From positions 1-59,537 of the IMG/VR virus record IMGVR_UViG_3300022665_000158: a stretch of DNA of 59,537 nt; one strand, given 5' to 3'. The first letter of the stretch is position 1, and each line of letters begins with the position of its first letter. The position numbers were made by a program, and so were the translations under genes. A model generated the notes under the pieces. It saw nothing but the letters and a program-made list of their open reading frames with translations, was not told the DNA's origin and did no database searches. Shown in pieces: positions 8,865 through 16,790 of this stretch. The DNA comes from a virus.

Positions 8865-9808
8865 TGGCCTCGAATCGATCGTTCATCACGCTAGAGGAAT
8901 CGCTGGCCCGCAAGCTGTACCTTGACTGGCGCCGGCGCACTGCGAACGAGATCACCGTCAACGCCACGAAGCAAGCCCGCGCCGGGGACTGGGCGGAAGC
9001 CAAGCGCACAATACGCGGACTGACCTTCGCTCCCACCATGGCAGCCAAGGCGGGCCTTATCGATCAGATCGCGCTCGGCGCCTACATGCTCGGCCAAAGT
9101 TTCTTCGTGGACGGCGTCGTGAAGGATGGGGAGCTGGCCCGGGGTAAGGAAGTCGAGCCTATTCAGATCGTCATGGCCGCGGGCATCATGACGGTAGGCC
9201 TTGAACAATCCATTGAGGCTGTACGCCTCAGCGCTATGGACATTCTCGACGAATGGGAGCAGGCGGAGACCGAGAAGAACACGGTTTTCAAGGCGATCAT
9301 CCCGGGGTTCGGGGCCAAGCTCAACTCCGCGGTTGCCAGCGGCAAGGTTGCGATCGACACGGCGGCGAACCTCACGACGTCACGGCTGGCGTCGTTCGGC
9401 GCGCTCTCGCAAGCCTCGGCCCTGGGGGCCGGTACCTATCAAATCTCCGAAGTGCTGGACCTCGTGACGTGCGCGGTATGCCGGCGGATGCACGGGCGGA
9501 CGTTCCAAGTGGCGCCCGCGCTCGACGCCTCGTTCAATACTCTGATGACCGCGAATCCGATGGAGCTGGCGACGTCCGAACCGTGGCCCTCCCAGTCGCG
9601 GGAAGGCATATCTGAGCTGTCAGGCATGTCAGAGGAAGAGCTGGTGGCGGCTCAATGGAACCGGCCGCCCTTTCACCCTCATTGCCGGGGGATCCTAGTC
9701 CCCCAGGGGGTAGTGCCGGGCGGCCAAATGATCGACTTCGCGCCGCTGGCGCTCGGTCTAACGGCCGCTGAGGCCGCGGCAGCCGAAATAGCTGAGGCCC
9801 TGAGCTGA
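8864..9808 (+). CDS. MuF-like minor head morphogenesis protein
   Basis: This 314-residue protein is placed in the SPP1 gp7/MuF family by its C-terminal signature: TCAVCRRMHGRTF near residue 205 and RPPFHPHCRGILVP near residue 270, where Cys and His residues form the conserved core. Members bind the portal, enter the prohead and assist packaging or ejection. The N-terminal two thirds are helical. The ATG overlaps the portal stop (TAATG), and the portal-MuF gene order is typical. Confidence 0.9.
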   Translation: MASNRSFITLEESLARKLYLDWRRRTANEITVNATKQARAGDWAEAKRTIRGLTFAPTMAAKAGLIDQIALGAYMLGQSFFVDGVVKDGELARGKEVEPIQIVMAAGIMTVGLEQSIEAVRLSAMDILDEWEQAETEKNTVFKAIIPGFGAKLNSAVASGKVAIDTAANLTTSRLASFGALSQASALGAGTYQISEVLDLVTCAVCRRMHGRTFQVAPALDASFNTLMTANPMELATSEPWPSQSREGISELSGMSEEELVAAQWNRPPFHPHCRGILVPQGVVPGGQMIDFAPLALGLTAAEAAAAEIAEALS

Positions 9809-9813
9809 ATTCC

Positions 9814-9845
9814 CTAAGGTTTAGGTGAGGGCCTGCCGATAAGTA
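9814..9845 (+). promoter_or_regulatory. Phage promoter-like element P2
   Basis: CTAAGGTTT (9814-9822), a 17-base spacer and TAAGTA (9840-9845) within CCGATAAGT. The left box also forms a small inverted repeat, CCTAA/TTAGG. An ATG lies 4 bases after the right box (9850); a better ribosome-bound ATG lies at 9880. Confidence 0.6.
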
Positions 9846-9879
9846 GAACATGACCACGAAAAACCGAAAGGAATCGAAA

Positions 9880-10071
9880 ATGACAATGACCGGCAGCTAC
9901 GTGCAAGTGATCAACCGCGGACGGGCCTGGGTCGAGAGCGTCGACTTGGACACGCAAATTGCGCGGGTTCGCTTCGACAGCAATCAGGGCCGACGGAGCC
10001 GCGTTCACGAATTCGCCTTCGACGCCATCGACTTCGAGAACCACGTCAACGGCTGGAAGGTGCTGGCATGA
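9880..10071 (+). CDS. Unknown small protein, 63 residues
   Basis: No family recognised. The sequence (VQVINRGRAWVESVD, then IARVRFDS) suggests a small beta-barrel. AAAGGA upstream supports ATG 9880. The in-frame ATG at 9850 would give ten more residues but lies right against the promoter-like element, so it would need a leaderless message. Confidence 0.6.
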   Translation: MTMTGSYVQVINRGRAWVESVDLDTQIARVRFDSNQGRRSRVHEFAFDAIDFENHVNGWKVLA

Positions 10072-10295
10072 CGTTTCGCCCCCTCGCCCCGCGGGTTGCT
10101 ATCACCCACGTCGATACATCCTGGGATCGGGATCGGCGCGGGGAGAATTCGGATGGCGGGTGGACGCTCGTGACCTGTGAGTGCGGTCACGTTTCCAAAT
10201 GCGCCCCCCATTTTTCGTACAAGCTCGGCGAGACGCGCAATTGTTTCTGGTGCCAGGAGGCATTGGACGAGCAAAACGGAGGCCTAAATGGCTGA
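10068..10295 (+). CDS. Small Cys-rich protein, 75 residues
   Basis: Four cysteines in two pairs (CECGHVSKC and CFWC) suggest a small zinc ribbon. The start overlaps the previous stop as ATGA. It is the first of several small zinc-binding candidates between here and 13370. Function unknown. Confidence 0.65.
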   Translation: MTFRPLAPRVAITHVDTSWDRDRRGENSDGGWTLVTCECGHVSKCAPHFSYKLGETRNCFWCQEALDEQNGGLNG

Positions 10296-10428
10296 CTCAA
10301 GCGTGCAACTAGCTGACGACACTCTGGCGCCGCTGACCCGGGGCCGGATCGACGAGATGCTCGAAGAGCTGGGGCAGTACCCCGCGGAGCGCGAGTTGCT
10401 TCTCGCGATCCTACAGGGCCCCCGCTAG
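10288..10428 (+). CDS. Small acidic protein, 46 residues
   Basis: This short gene is opened by GGAGG six bases before ATG 10288 and ends with TAG at 10426-10428. The product is helical and acidic (RIDEMLEELGQYPAERELLLAIL). It overlaps the previous gene by 8 bases, as expected of a cotranslated phage gene. Function unknown. Confidence 0.6.
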   Translation: MADSSVQLADDTLAPLTRGRIDEMLEELGQYPAERELLLAILQGPR

Positions 10429-10453
10429 ACTTATCCCGCGGGTCTGCTAAGAT
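10425..10453 (+). promoter_or_regulatory. Promoter-like element P3
   Basis: CTAGACTTA (10425-10433) and TAAGAT (10448-10453). The spacing is like that of the CTAAGGTTT family but the left box is diverged (6 of 9 match). It precedes the SWIM-DUF488 gene. Confidence 0.4.
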
Positions 10454-10458
10454 TCCGC

Positions 10459-10476
10459 TTCCTTCGGTAAAAGGAA
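10459..10476 (+). promoter_or_regulatory. Hairpin sequestering a Shine-Dalgarno
   Basis: TTCCTT (10459-10464) pairs perfectly with AAGGAA (10471-10476) across a six-base loop. AAGGAA is the only good ribosome-binding site for the TTG start at 10484, seven bases downstream, so translation could be controlled by opening this stem. Confidence 0.5.
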
Positions 10477-10483
10477 ACCCCCA

Positions 10484-11170
10484 TTGTCCATCTACATCGT
10501 CCCCAGCGTATCCACGCCTGAGGTCGCCTACGAAGTCGATACCGAAAAACCGGCCTGTACTTGCCCATCATTTGCGCATAGCCGCGGCCGGCGCTGGTGT
10601 AAACATCTCACCATGGTGGAATCCCGCCCGGACCTGTACGCTTGCATCATACCGGGGCAGGCTGCGATTGGCCCGACGAAAGATGCGGGCCCCGGGCTCT
10701 TCACCATCGGGCATTCAAACCACTCGATAGAGAACTTCCTGTCGCTGCTACGGCAGCACCACATCCGGGCCGTGGTCGACGTTCGCTCGGCGCCCTACTC
10801 CCGCTACTCCCCTCACTTCTGCCGGGACGCCCTGAAGGAACACGTGCGCGGCGCCGGGATCGACTACTACTGGGCGGGGAAAGAGCTGGGGGGACGTGAC
10901 AAGATCCCCGTGGACTCGTCCGCCTTTACTGGAAGGATGTATCAAATCCTTGAGATGGCGGAGCGGATGCGCATCGCGCTCATGTGCTCGGAGGGCAAAC
11001 CCCAAGACTGTCACCGCGCGATGAAGCTCACCGCGTGGATCCATCGGGAGGTCTCGGGCTACGCCCGCCACATACTCCCGGACGGTACGCTCCTCAGCAG
11101 CGAGATCCTAGAGGCGAAGCAGGATGAGGATTGGTTGTGGAAAGACCTAGGGGGCAAGAATGGGCCCTAA
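10484..11170 (+). CDS. SWIM zinc finger-DUF488 fusion protein
   Basis: This 228-residue protein starts with TTG. The N-terminal ~45 residues carry a SWIM-type zinc motif, CTCPSFAHSRGRRWCKHL (CxC...CxH). From about residue 70 it becomes DUF488: GLFTIGHSN, VVDVRSAPYSRYSP, YYWAGKELGG and LMCSEGKPQDCHR, with the conserved CxE and Cys-His residues. DUF488 proteins are widespread, with no agreed biochemical role. The SWIM part suggests nucleic-acid or protein binding. It follows a promoter-like element and a Shine-Dalgarno hairpin, hinting at controlled expression. Confidence 0.85.
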   Translation: MSIYIVPSVSTPEVAYEVDTEKPACTCPSFAHSRGRRWCKHLTMVESRPDLYACIIPGQAAIGPTKDAGPGLFTIGHSNHSIENFLSLLRQHHIRAVVDVRSAPYSRYSPHFCRDALKEHVRGAGIDYYWAGKELGGRDKIPVDSSAFTGRMYQILEMAERMRIALMCSEGKPQDCHRAMKLTAWIHREVSGYARHILPDGTLLSSEILEAKQDEDWLWKDLGGKNGP

Positions 11171-11182
11171 CCCGGAGGTATC

Positions 11183-11368
11183 ATGACGATTACACCGCTC
11201 GAACGAATCATCGGCACGGTTGCCGGCACGGCGCCCCTAGTGGCGTCGGTCACTCTCGACAAGCATTTCGGTTTCGCGATCGGCACCGGGGTGTGGGGGC
11301 TGCTCATCCTAGCATGGGTGTGGAACCTACAGGCGCAGGCGAAGGCGAAGGGCGACGCGGAGAGCTAA
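11183..11368 (+). CDS. Small membrane protein, 61 residues
   Basis: GGAGGT precedes the ATG. There are probably two membrane segments, around GTVAGTAPLVASV and GVWGLLILAWVW, with a short charged tail. It is followed by two more small membrane proteins. This cluster would be a reasonable place for holin or spanin functions, but no family match is visible. Confidence 0.65.
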   Translation: MTITPLERIIGTVAGTAPLVASVTLDKHFGFAIGTGVWGLLILAWVWNLQAQAKAKGDAES

Positions 11369-11581
11369 GTGTCCGGTTTCCAACACATAATCGAACCCGA
11401 GCCGGATCCCGAGCCCGAGACCTACACGGCCGGGCCGCGTGGCAAGGCGACGATCATCCGCGGGCCGGGCAAGTGCAAGCGCTTGCACGCCGACTGGGTG
11501 TGGATTTTCCTAGGGGCACTGGCGGCAAGTGGGCTGGCTCTGGGCGGCGCCTCGCTGTTCCTACTGGCGACGTCGCGATGA
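11369..11581 (+). CDS. Small single-pass membrane protein, 70 residues
   Basis: The GTG start lies directly after the previous stop. A Pro/Glu-rich N terminus is followed by a basic stretch and a C-terminal hydrophobic helix (WVWIFLGALAASG onward). The basic stretch CKRLHA is encoded by a perfect copy of the 14-bp palindrome. Function unknown; it is coupled to membrane-protein genes on both sides. Confidence 0.6.
   Translation: MSGFQHIIEPEPDPEPETYTAGPRGKATIIRGPGKCKRLHADWVWIFLGALAASGLALGGASLFLLATSR
11474..11487. repeat. 14-bp palindrome, copy 2
   Basis: Perfect TGCAAGCGCTTGCA, extending to 16 bp (11473-11488). Inside a small membrane protein gene, read as CKRL. Confidence 0.9.
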
Positions 11582-11838
11582 CTTTCAACTGGGTGACGGC
11601 CACTACGATCTTCGTGGGCTACTGCGCACTGGATTGGCTTTATACGATTTACATCTTCGCCATTGCGGAGCGGCGGAAGCTGCTAGCGGCGAACATCGGA
11701 GCCGGTATCTACACGCTGAGCGCGTACGGCGTGGTCCACTACGTCGCGGATTGGCGCTATGTGGTTCCGATGATCGCGGGCGGGTGGCTGGGGACGTACT
11801 TGTCCGTGTGGCACCAGCAATGGAAGGAAGCGAAATGA
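11578..11838 (+). CDS. Small multi-pass membrane protein, 86 residues
   Basis: About three hydrophobic segments (TIFVGYCALDWLYTIYIFAI, IGAGIYTLSAYGVVHYVA, VVPMIAGGWLGTYLSV) cover nearly the whole protein, and the C terminus is charged. The start overlaps the previous stop (ATGA). A role in lysis or in modifying the host membrane is possible, but no family is recognised with confidence. Confidence 0.65.
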   Translation: MTFNWVTATTIFVGYCALDWLYTIYIFAIAERRKLLAANIGAGIYTLSAYGVVHYVADWRYVVPMIAGGWLGTYLSVWHQQWKEAK

Positions 11839-12248
11839 CGATTTGCTGTTCCTACTGTGGCGATGAGGCCAAGAGGGTGAAAGGCAAGGCGCTCTATCCA
11901 AAGCACAAGTACCTGTGGGGGAAGATCTATTTCAGATGCGAGCCCTGTGATGCACACGTGGGCACGCACGATGGGACGGGCGAACCGCTGGGGACGTTGG
12001 CTAACAAGAGCCTCAGGATGGCGCGGATGGACGCTCATCAAGCCTTCGATCAGATGTGGCGCGAGCACGTGGTACATCGGTCATTTGCGTATCGGTGGCT
12101 GAGGAATCGGATGGGACTCGAACGTGCCGCACACGTCGGGGGAATGACCGAAGAGGAATGTCAGGTCGTGATCGGCTTAGAGGATGAGATCACGGAAAAT
12201 TTGAAAAAGACAAGGCAGATTTGGGAAACATGGAAGGCGTTAGGATGA
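11835..12248 (+). CDS. Zinc-finger protein, DUF3268 type
   Basis: This 137-residue protein opens with CCSYCG and continues with YFRCEPCDAHVGTHDGTGEPLGTLAN, the pattern of the zinc-finger DUF3268 family common in phages. The following LRMARMDAHQAFDQMW also fits that family. The role is unknown, probably nucleic-acid binding. ATGA overlaps join it to genes on both sides. Confidence 0.8.
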   Translation: MTICCSYCGDEAKRVKGKALYPKHKYLWGKIYFRCEPCDAHVGTHDGTGEPLGTLANKSLRMARMDAHQAFDQMWREHVVHRSFAYRWLRNRMGLERAAHVGGMTEEECQVVIGLEDEITENLKKTRQIWETWKALG

Positions 12249-12502
12249 CGATCTGCTGCCAATGCGGCCGGCACCACTGGCCCGGCAAGAAGGAGTGCCC
12301 GGGTCGACCATGTCAAGAGCAACGGCCGACGTGGCACGTGTGCTCGAAGGAGCGATGTGAATCAGACGGCTGCAACCACTTGCCATGCAAGGACTGTGAG
12401 CGATACGATGACGGGTATCCGGACTCGGTACCGATCACAAAGCGGAGCGTTAAGAAAGTCCAGTTGAATTCGAGAATGAAGGCTTTGCTACTTGGGAGAT
12501 AG
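12245..12502 (+). CDS. Cys-rich small protein, 85 residues
   Basis: It contains about ten cysteines with His, for example CCQCGRHH, KECPGRPC, CSKERC and LPCKDC, so at least two zinc sites are likely. ATG 12245 overlaps the previous stop; ATG 12221 is an alternative that runs into the upstream gene. Function unknown. Confidence 0.65.
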   Translation: MTICCQCGRHHWPGKKECPGRPCQEQRPTWHVCSKERCESDGCNHLPCKDCERYDDGYPDSVPITKRSVKKVQLNSRMKALLLGR

Positions 12503-12504
12503 GG

Positions 12505-12726
12505 ATGGGCGAATCGAAAACGGTATGCCACCATTGCAAGCGCAAACCTGGAGAGCGGCACAAGAGGAAGTGCGCCCGAGGCAAGCTCTACTACATCTCC
12601 GCGTCGCTGCGGGCAAGACCGACGACGCCGCGGAGCTACCCTATCGCCAATATATACGATTGTGTGGCGGGGCCGCTGAAACTGAAACCGATTCCGAAAG
12701 GGACGCCGATGAGAGTGAGGCTCTAA
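12505..12726 (+). CDS. Basic Cys-containing protein, 73 residues
   Basis: An N-terminal CHHCKRKPGERHKRKC motif looks like a small zinc knuckle, followed by a basic, Pro-rich body. GGGAGA precedes the ATG. It may bind RNA or DNA. No family assigned. Confidence 0.6.
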   Translation: MGESKTVCHHCKRKPGERHKRKCARGKLYYISASLRARPTTPRSYPIANIYDCVAGPLKLKPIPKGTPMRVRL

Positions 12727-12727
12727 A

Positions 12728-12970
12728 ATGTGGCACGACAGCAAGCTGGCCATAGAGTTGAACGCCGGGATACGCAAGATCGTGAAGGCGAGCAAAAACG
12801 GCTGGCCGTTCATTCGGTACGACAGCCGGGGGAATGAGACCCGCGTGGAATATCGGCGCGGGTGTTACTGCCTGAATCGCGGGCTTATACCCGAGAAAGA
12901 GCGATGCCCGGAGCATGGGACGATCATCGGTAGTCACCCTGTGCGGACGCAGACGGTGATCGATGAGTAG
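12728..12970 (+). CDS. Unknown small protein, 80 residues
   Basis: It starts one base after the previous stop. The C-terminal half has CYC and CPEH, another possible metal site. Otherwise it is soluble and charged. Function unknown. Confidence 0.6.
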   Translation: MWHDSKLAIELNAGIRKIVKASKNGWPFIRYDSRGNETRVEYRRGCYCLNRGLIPEKERCPEHGTIIGSHPVRTQTVIDE

Positions 12971-13370
12971 CGCTTGCGACACGTGCCGGGATCCGGGCTA
13001 CTGCTGCCGGAACTTCACGCTCAGCGTGATTTTCCCGGCGGAGATGCATAGGAAGGAAGTGAACAAACACATCGCGGAAGCGACGGACCCGTGGGACGGA
13101 GAGCGCGACTGGTTCGCGGAGAAGACGCCGTTCATGCACCCGATTCGGATCACGTCGCGGTACGCGTACCGCGGGCAGCACAAGCCGCACGGCGTGAAGT
13201 GGGGTTTCAGCTGCGATCGGCTGGGGGAGGACGGGCGGTGTATGCAGTACGAAGATCGGCCTACTATCTGTCGGTCCTACGAACCGAAGACCGATTTGCT
13301 TTGCATCGAATACGATGGTAACTACAAGGGCTACTTGACCCTGTACCGAGAGGAGAAGACCGATGACTGA
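12963..13370 (+). CDS. YkgJ-family cysteine cluster protein
   Basis: This 135-residue protein has CDTCRDPGYCCRNF at the N terminus and FSCDRLGEDGRCMQYEDRPTICRSYEP in the second half. That is the eight-cysteine pattern of the YkgJ/UPF0153 family, predicted to bind zinc or an iron-sulfur cluster. Its role in phages is unknown. It overlaps the genes before and after it by 8 bases each. Confidence 0.82.
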   Translation: MSSACDTCRDPGYCCRNFTLSVIFPAEMHRKEVNKHIAEATDPWDGERDWFAEKTPFMHPIRITSRYAYRGQHKPHGVKWGFSCDRLGEDGRCMQYEDRPTICRSYEPKTDLLCIEYDGNYKGYLTLYREEKTDD

Positions 13371-16233
13371 AATCAGCTATCGCGCGCGCGTGAGGGAATT
13401 GTCCGGGCAGGTTCACGAGCTGAAGCGGGATAACGAACACGCGGAGCGCACGATCGCGATGTTCGAAAGCGACCTCAAAACGACAGAGAACGCCGCCGTG
13501 GCCATGGAACGAGACCGCGACGAACTACTAGAGACCGTCAATCGGCACGGCTTGACGCCGCTCGGGGAATTGGAAGAGCAGATCCGACTGCTGAAGTTGC
13601 GGCTCGAAGCCAAGGAAGAGGACTTCGAACATCTCGACGTGTTGGCCGACGGCTACAAGGCGCAGCGCGACACGGCGCGGGCCGAGCTACTCGGCGAAGA
13701 GCTGTCCGATACCCAGATACTCGATCTGACGAACGAAGAGGCCGGGCCGGGCGCGCTGCCGGGTACCAAGCCGGTGACGCTCACGCAACCGGGCGAGGAG
13801 ATCGTCCCCTTCCACAGGGAGAAGAGCGGGAAGCTGGTGGCCGGCCACGGCCCTGGCCTGATCGGCGACCACCGCCGGGTCACCGAAGAGCGGGACGACG
13901 CGCGGCGCGCTCGGGACTTGACGCAATGCGAATGCAATCGCCTCACGGAGCAGCTGACCTACTGGGAGAACGTGGCGCCCAATACCCACCCCGAGCTGAT
14001 CGTCTCCACCCTCATGGAGGAGCGCGACGCGTTGCAGAGTGAGCTGGACAAGGCGGAGAACAGAGCCGAAACGATCAGGCTGGAGGGATTGCGAATCCGC
14101 CGATTCGCGGAGTTGGGGCTGGCCGATGCGCGGAACTCGAATAAAAGCCTGAGGGCGGTGATCACGGACTTACACGAAGTGAAGCAAGAGCGGGACGGCA
14201 ACGCGGAGTCGGTTCGGTTCAACGTCGAACGCGTGACCGACTTAGCCGAAGAACTGTCCGAAGTGAAGGCCCAGCGGAACGACAAGGACGTCGTCATCGA
14301 TGCCATGACCGCAAACGCGGAGACGTTGAAAGAGGACGCGGATAGGGCATGGGCTGCTCTGGAGCTATCCGAGGAGAAGCTGGTGGCCACGGAGACCGCC
14401 CTGGAGCTGGCCATCAAGAAGCTGGCGACCCTCGACACCCCAGAGCCGGACCCGGATCCCGATGACGACCCCGAGGATGACCCGACCTCGCCCACGGGCG
14501 GCGCCGGGGGCGGCGACGGATCCACTGGTGGCTCACCTCTGCGAGATGCCATCGCGGAACGCTCTGAGGCGATCGCGGCCGAACAAGTCGCGGCAGCGGG
14601 AAGCCCCCTGAAGATCAAGACCCTTGCGGGACCGGGGCCACGAATCGAAAGCGACGAGGCGGCACCGGAAGCCCCCGAGAAACCCACAACGCCGGGGGCA
14701 CGGCTGCCCGTGGACGCCCCGCCGCTCGACAAGTTCGGGGATGGATTCGTTTGCCGGCTCGGCTACGACTACGGCGAGGAGATATTCTTCGACAGATCGC
14801 GGCCCGTAGAGGGAGAACTGCACGCTGACGGCGGCCCTCTGTACGAAGAATGCGAACCCACAGACGTCGTGGCCGACCTCGAACACCTACTCGGGGAAAC
14901 GCAAATAGGATTGAACGCGGCATCCGCGGAGAACACGGACCTGCACGTGGAGATCACGGATCAGCAAGGGACGATCGCGGACCTGAGGGAGACCATCGAC
15001 ACCTACGAAGTGATGGAGGAAGAGCGAGCCGCGAGCCTATACGCTCAAGTCGCGGACGCCGAGAACGACCGTGAGCGCTTGCACGAGAGTCTGGTGATCC
15101 AGAAAGCCCTGACTGAGGACCGACTCGCCGAACAGCGGCTACTACAGCGAGAGCTGCGGGCAGCGGAGAGGAAGTGCGACGCGTACCAGCTTGAGGTGAT
15201 CACGAGCGACGGTATACTGAACACCGCGGTAACCGAGTTGTCCGAAGAGCGTAGTAAAACCGCGCACTTACGGTCACGCTTGCATCAAGCCATCAAGCAC
15301 ATCGACGATATCACCGCGGCGATCTGCGACGATACCCCCACCCCCCCGAGACCGGGAGGTCTGATCGATGCGGACGATGACGATGAGGAAGAATCAGAGG
15401 CGGAAGCGAGAGCGATGCTCGCGCACTACCGGACACAATTCGTCCGGCTGGCGGAGACGAAGCTCGCATTGGAGAAGCAAGTCGACGAACTACAGGCGAA
15501 ACTCGCTCCCGAAAGTTCGCGCATCGAGTTGGACGAACAGGCCTCCAGGGACGACTTTCAGGGTATACCGCGCGGGCCGACCGATGAGAGCCTAGGCACC
15601 GTGATCGCGGATGCTGTGCTGGACAACGTTGTCGAGGTCTCACGGGAATCGATCGAGACCGGCACGCGGGACGCCACTTTCGCGGAGCAGGTGACCGGCG
15701 ACGCTGAGGAAGAGGCCGGGCCGACGAAGCTGCACGACAGGCACAAGGTGGTAGCGACGGCAATGGATATCCTGAAGCGCGCGAAGTCGCGAGAGCCGCG
15801 AAAGCGTGAATCGGCCGGGATGGAGAATGCCGCGGCGAAGCTGGGGATCACGCCCGAGAAGGTGGTCGAGGTGGGCGTGTCGCTTCTGGAGGCCGCGCCG
15901 GCGCAAGAGCGCATCGTAACGGTTGACGATATCGCGGAGGCCATCGGCGCCAAGATCGTAATGCCGGAGACGAAGATGACGATCACCGGGTCGGTCGCGG
16001 AGATGGACGCAAATGCAAGCGCTTGCACTCGGGTATGGATTGCCCCGGCGGGCGCCTGCCCGGCTCTGGTGAGCGATTCCCACGGCTTCGCGGAACGGGC
16101 TCCAGCGCCCGGATTCTTCCCCGCCCCTTACTGCCCCGCGTGCAACCAAGATTTCGTGGCAGGAGAGCGCCCTGTGGACCCAGACAGGGCATATGTGACG
16201 GTCGAAGAGTCGCGGAGGATGACGGGATCATGA
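13363..16233 (+). CDS. Very long coiled-coil protein, 956 residues
   Basis: This is the second-longest protein here and resembles no named family I know. Residues ~1-355 and ~500-760 are rich in Glu, Arg, Leu and Ala with heptad-like spacing (for example RDELLETVNRHG, ELDKAENRAETIRLEG), indicating long coiled coils. They are separated by an Asp/Pro/Gly-rich linker (near residues 360-390). A Cys-containing tail (YCPACNQDF) may bind zinc. It is not the tape measure, which is at 52874, and it lacks hydrophobic stretches. It may be a scaffold for a phage-built intracellular structure. A perfect palindrome copy lies near its 3' end. Confidence 0.8.
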   Translation: MTEISYRARVRELSGQVHELKRDNEHAERTIAMFESDLKTTENAAVAMERDRDELLETVNRHGLTPLGELEEQIRLLKLRLEAKEEDFEHLDVLADGYKAQRDTARAELLGEELSDTQILDLTNEEAGPGALPGTKPVTLTQPGEEIVPFHREKSGKLVAGHGPGLIGDHRRVTEERDDARRARDLTQCECNRLTEQLTYWENVAPNTHPELIVSTLMEERDALQSELDKAENRAETIRLEGLRIRRFAELGLADARNSNKSLRAVITDLHEVKQERDGNAESVRFNVERVTDLAEELSEVKAQRNDKDVVIDAMTANAETLKEDADRAWAALELSEEKLVATETALELAIKKLATLDTPEPDPDPDDDPEDDPTSPTGGAGGGDGSTGGSPLRDAIAERSEAIAAEQVAAAGSPLKIKTLAGPGPRIESDEAAPEAPEKPTTPGARLPVDAPPLDKFGDGFVCRLGYDYGEEIFFDRSRPVEGELHADGGPLYEECEPTDVVADLEHLLGETQIGLNAASAENTDLHVEITDQQGTIADLRETIDTYEVMEEERAASLYAQVADAENDRERLHESLVIQKALTEDRLAEQRLLQRELRAAERKCDAYQLEVITSDGILNTAVTELSEERSKTAHLRSRLHQAIKHIDDITAAICDDTPTPPRPGGLIDADDDDEEESEAEARAMLAHYRTQFVRLAETKLALEKQVDELQAKLAPESSRIELDEQASRDDFQGIPRGPTDESLGTVIADAVLDNVVEVSRESIETGTRDATFAEQVTGDAEEEAGPTKLHDRHKVVATAMDILKRAKSREPRKRESAGMENAAAKLGITPEKVVEVGVSLLEAAPAQERIVTVDDIAEAIGAKIVMPETKMTITGSVAEMDANASACTRVWIAPAGACPALVSDSHGFAERAPAPGFFPAPYCPACNQDFVAGERPVDPDRAYVTVEESRRMTGS
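16014..16027. repeat. 14-bp palindrome, copy 3
   Basis: Perfect TGCAAGCGCTTGCA near the 3' end of the coiled-coil gene, read as NASAC (the third reading frame). Confidence 0.9.
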
Positions 16234-16236
16234 ATC

Positions 16237-16515
16237 ATGGCTAAGACGGCCAAGGAACGATGCTATCGCGACGTCTATAACGCAGATAAGCAGGGGATAT
16301 CGCCGAAGCAATTGAACAAGTTGCAAGGCTTCATCGCTCGGCTATACAACCGGGGCCTGATCGACTTGGATCAAATGGGCCGATGGCAGAGCAGGGCCGC
16401 GAAAGCCAAGGTGAACGGCGAACCCAAGCGGCCACGAGTTCTGGTGAATCGCCCGGGGCCTGACAAAACGGAGCGAAGAAAGTACGATCGCGGGGAGGAG
16501 CAGGCCCGCCCCTAA
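16237..16515 (+). CDS. Basic small protein, 92 residues
   Basis: A helical N-terminal half (ISPKQLNKLQGFIARLYNRG) and a strongly basic tail suggest nucleic-acid binding. GGAGG lies upstream. No family recognised. Confidence 0.65.
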   Translation: MAKTAKERCYRDVYNADKQGISPKQLNKLQGFIARLYNRGLIDLDQMGRWQSRAAKAKVNGEPKRPRVLVNRPGPDKTERRKYDRGEEQARP

Positions 16516-16538
16516 GGGTATTTTTTGAAGGAGCTATA

Positions 16539-16790
16539 ATGGGTATCAAGATTGAAGCAATCGAAGAGAAACGCGTGTTCGATATCTACTTGGGCACGAT
16601 GGGTGTGGGTAGGGTTTCGGTAGAAACTACTGATGACGACCTGCCCTGCTTAGCTGAATACGACGACAGCCAAGGGCTGTTGATTGAATTGGGATGGTTT
16701 AAAACAGTGAAGCAGGCTGGCCAAGCCCTTATTCGACGACACTGCGGAGAGGGAGACGTAGACGAAGTGAAAAGGATAAAAGCCCCATGA
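16539..16790 (+). CDS. Unknown small protein, 83 residues
   Basis: GAAGGAG lies five bases before the ATG. The protein is acidic and probably alpha/beta. The gene and its leader are lower in GC than their neighbours (a T6 run at 16521-16526), which may mark a recent arrival. It overlaps the RNA ligase start by 4 bases. Function unknown. Confidence 0.65.
   Translation: MGIKIEAIEEKRVFDIYLGTMGVGRVSVETTDDDLPCLAEYDDSQGLLIELGWFKTVKQAGQALIRRHCGEGDVDEVKRIKAP

Noticed and set aside
16533-16541. Perfect -10 hexamer TATAAT before the small gene at 16539
   Set aside because: It overlaps the ATG itself, so transcription would start inside the gene; the T run and Shine-Dalgarno explain the AT richness. 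The CTAAGGG upstream is at the wrong spacing.
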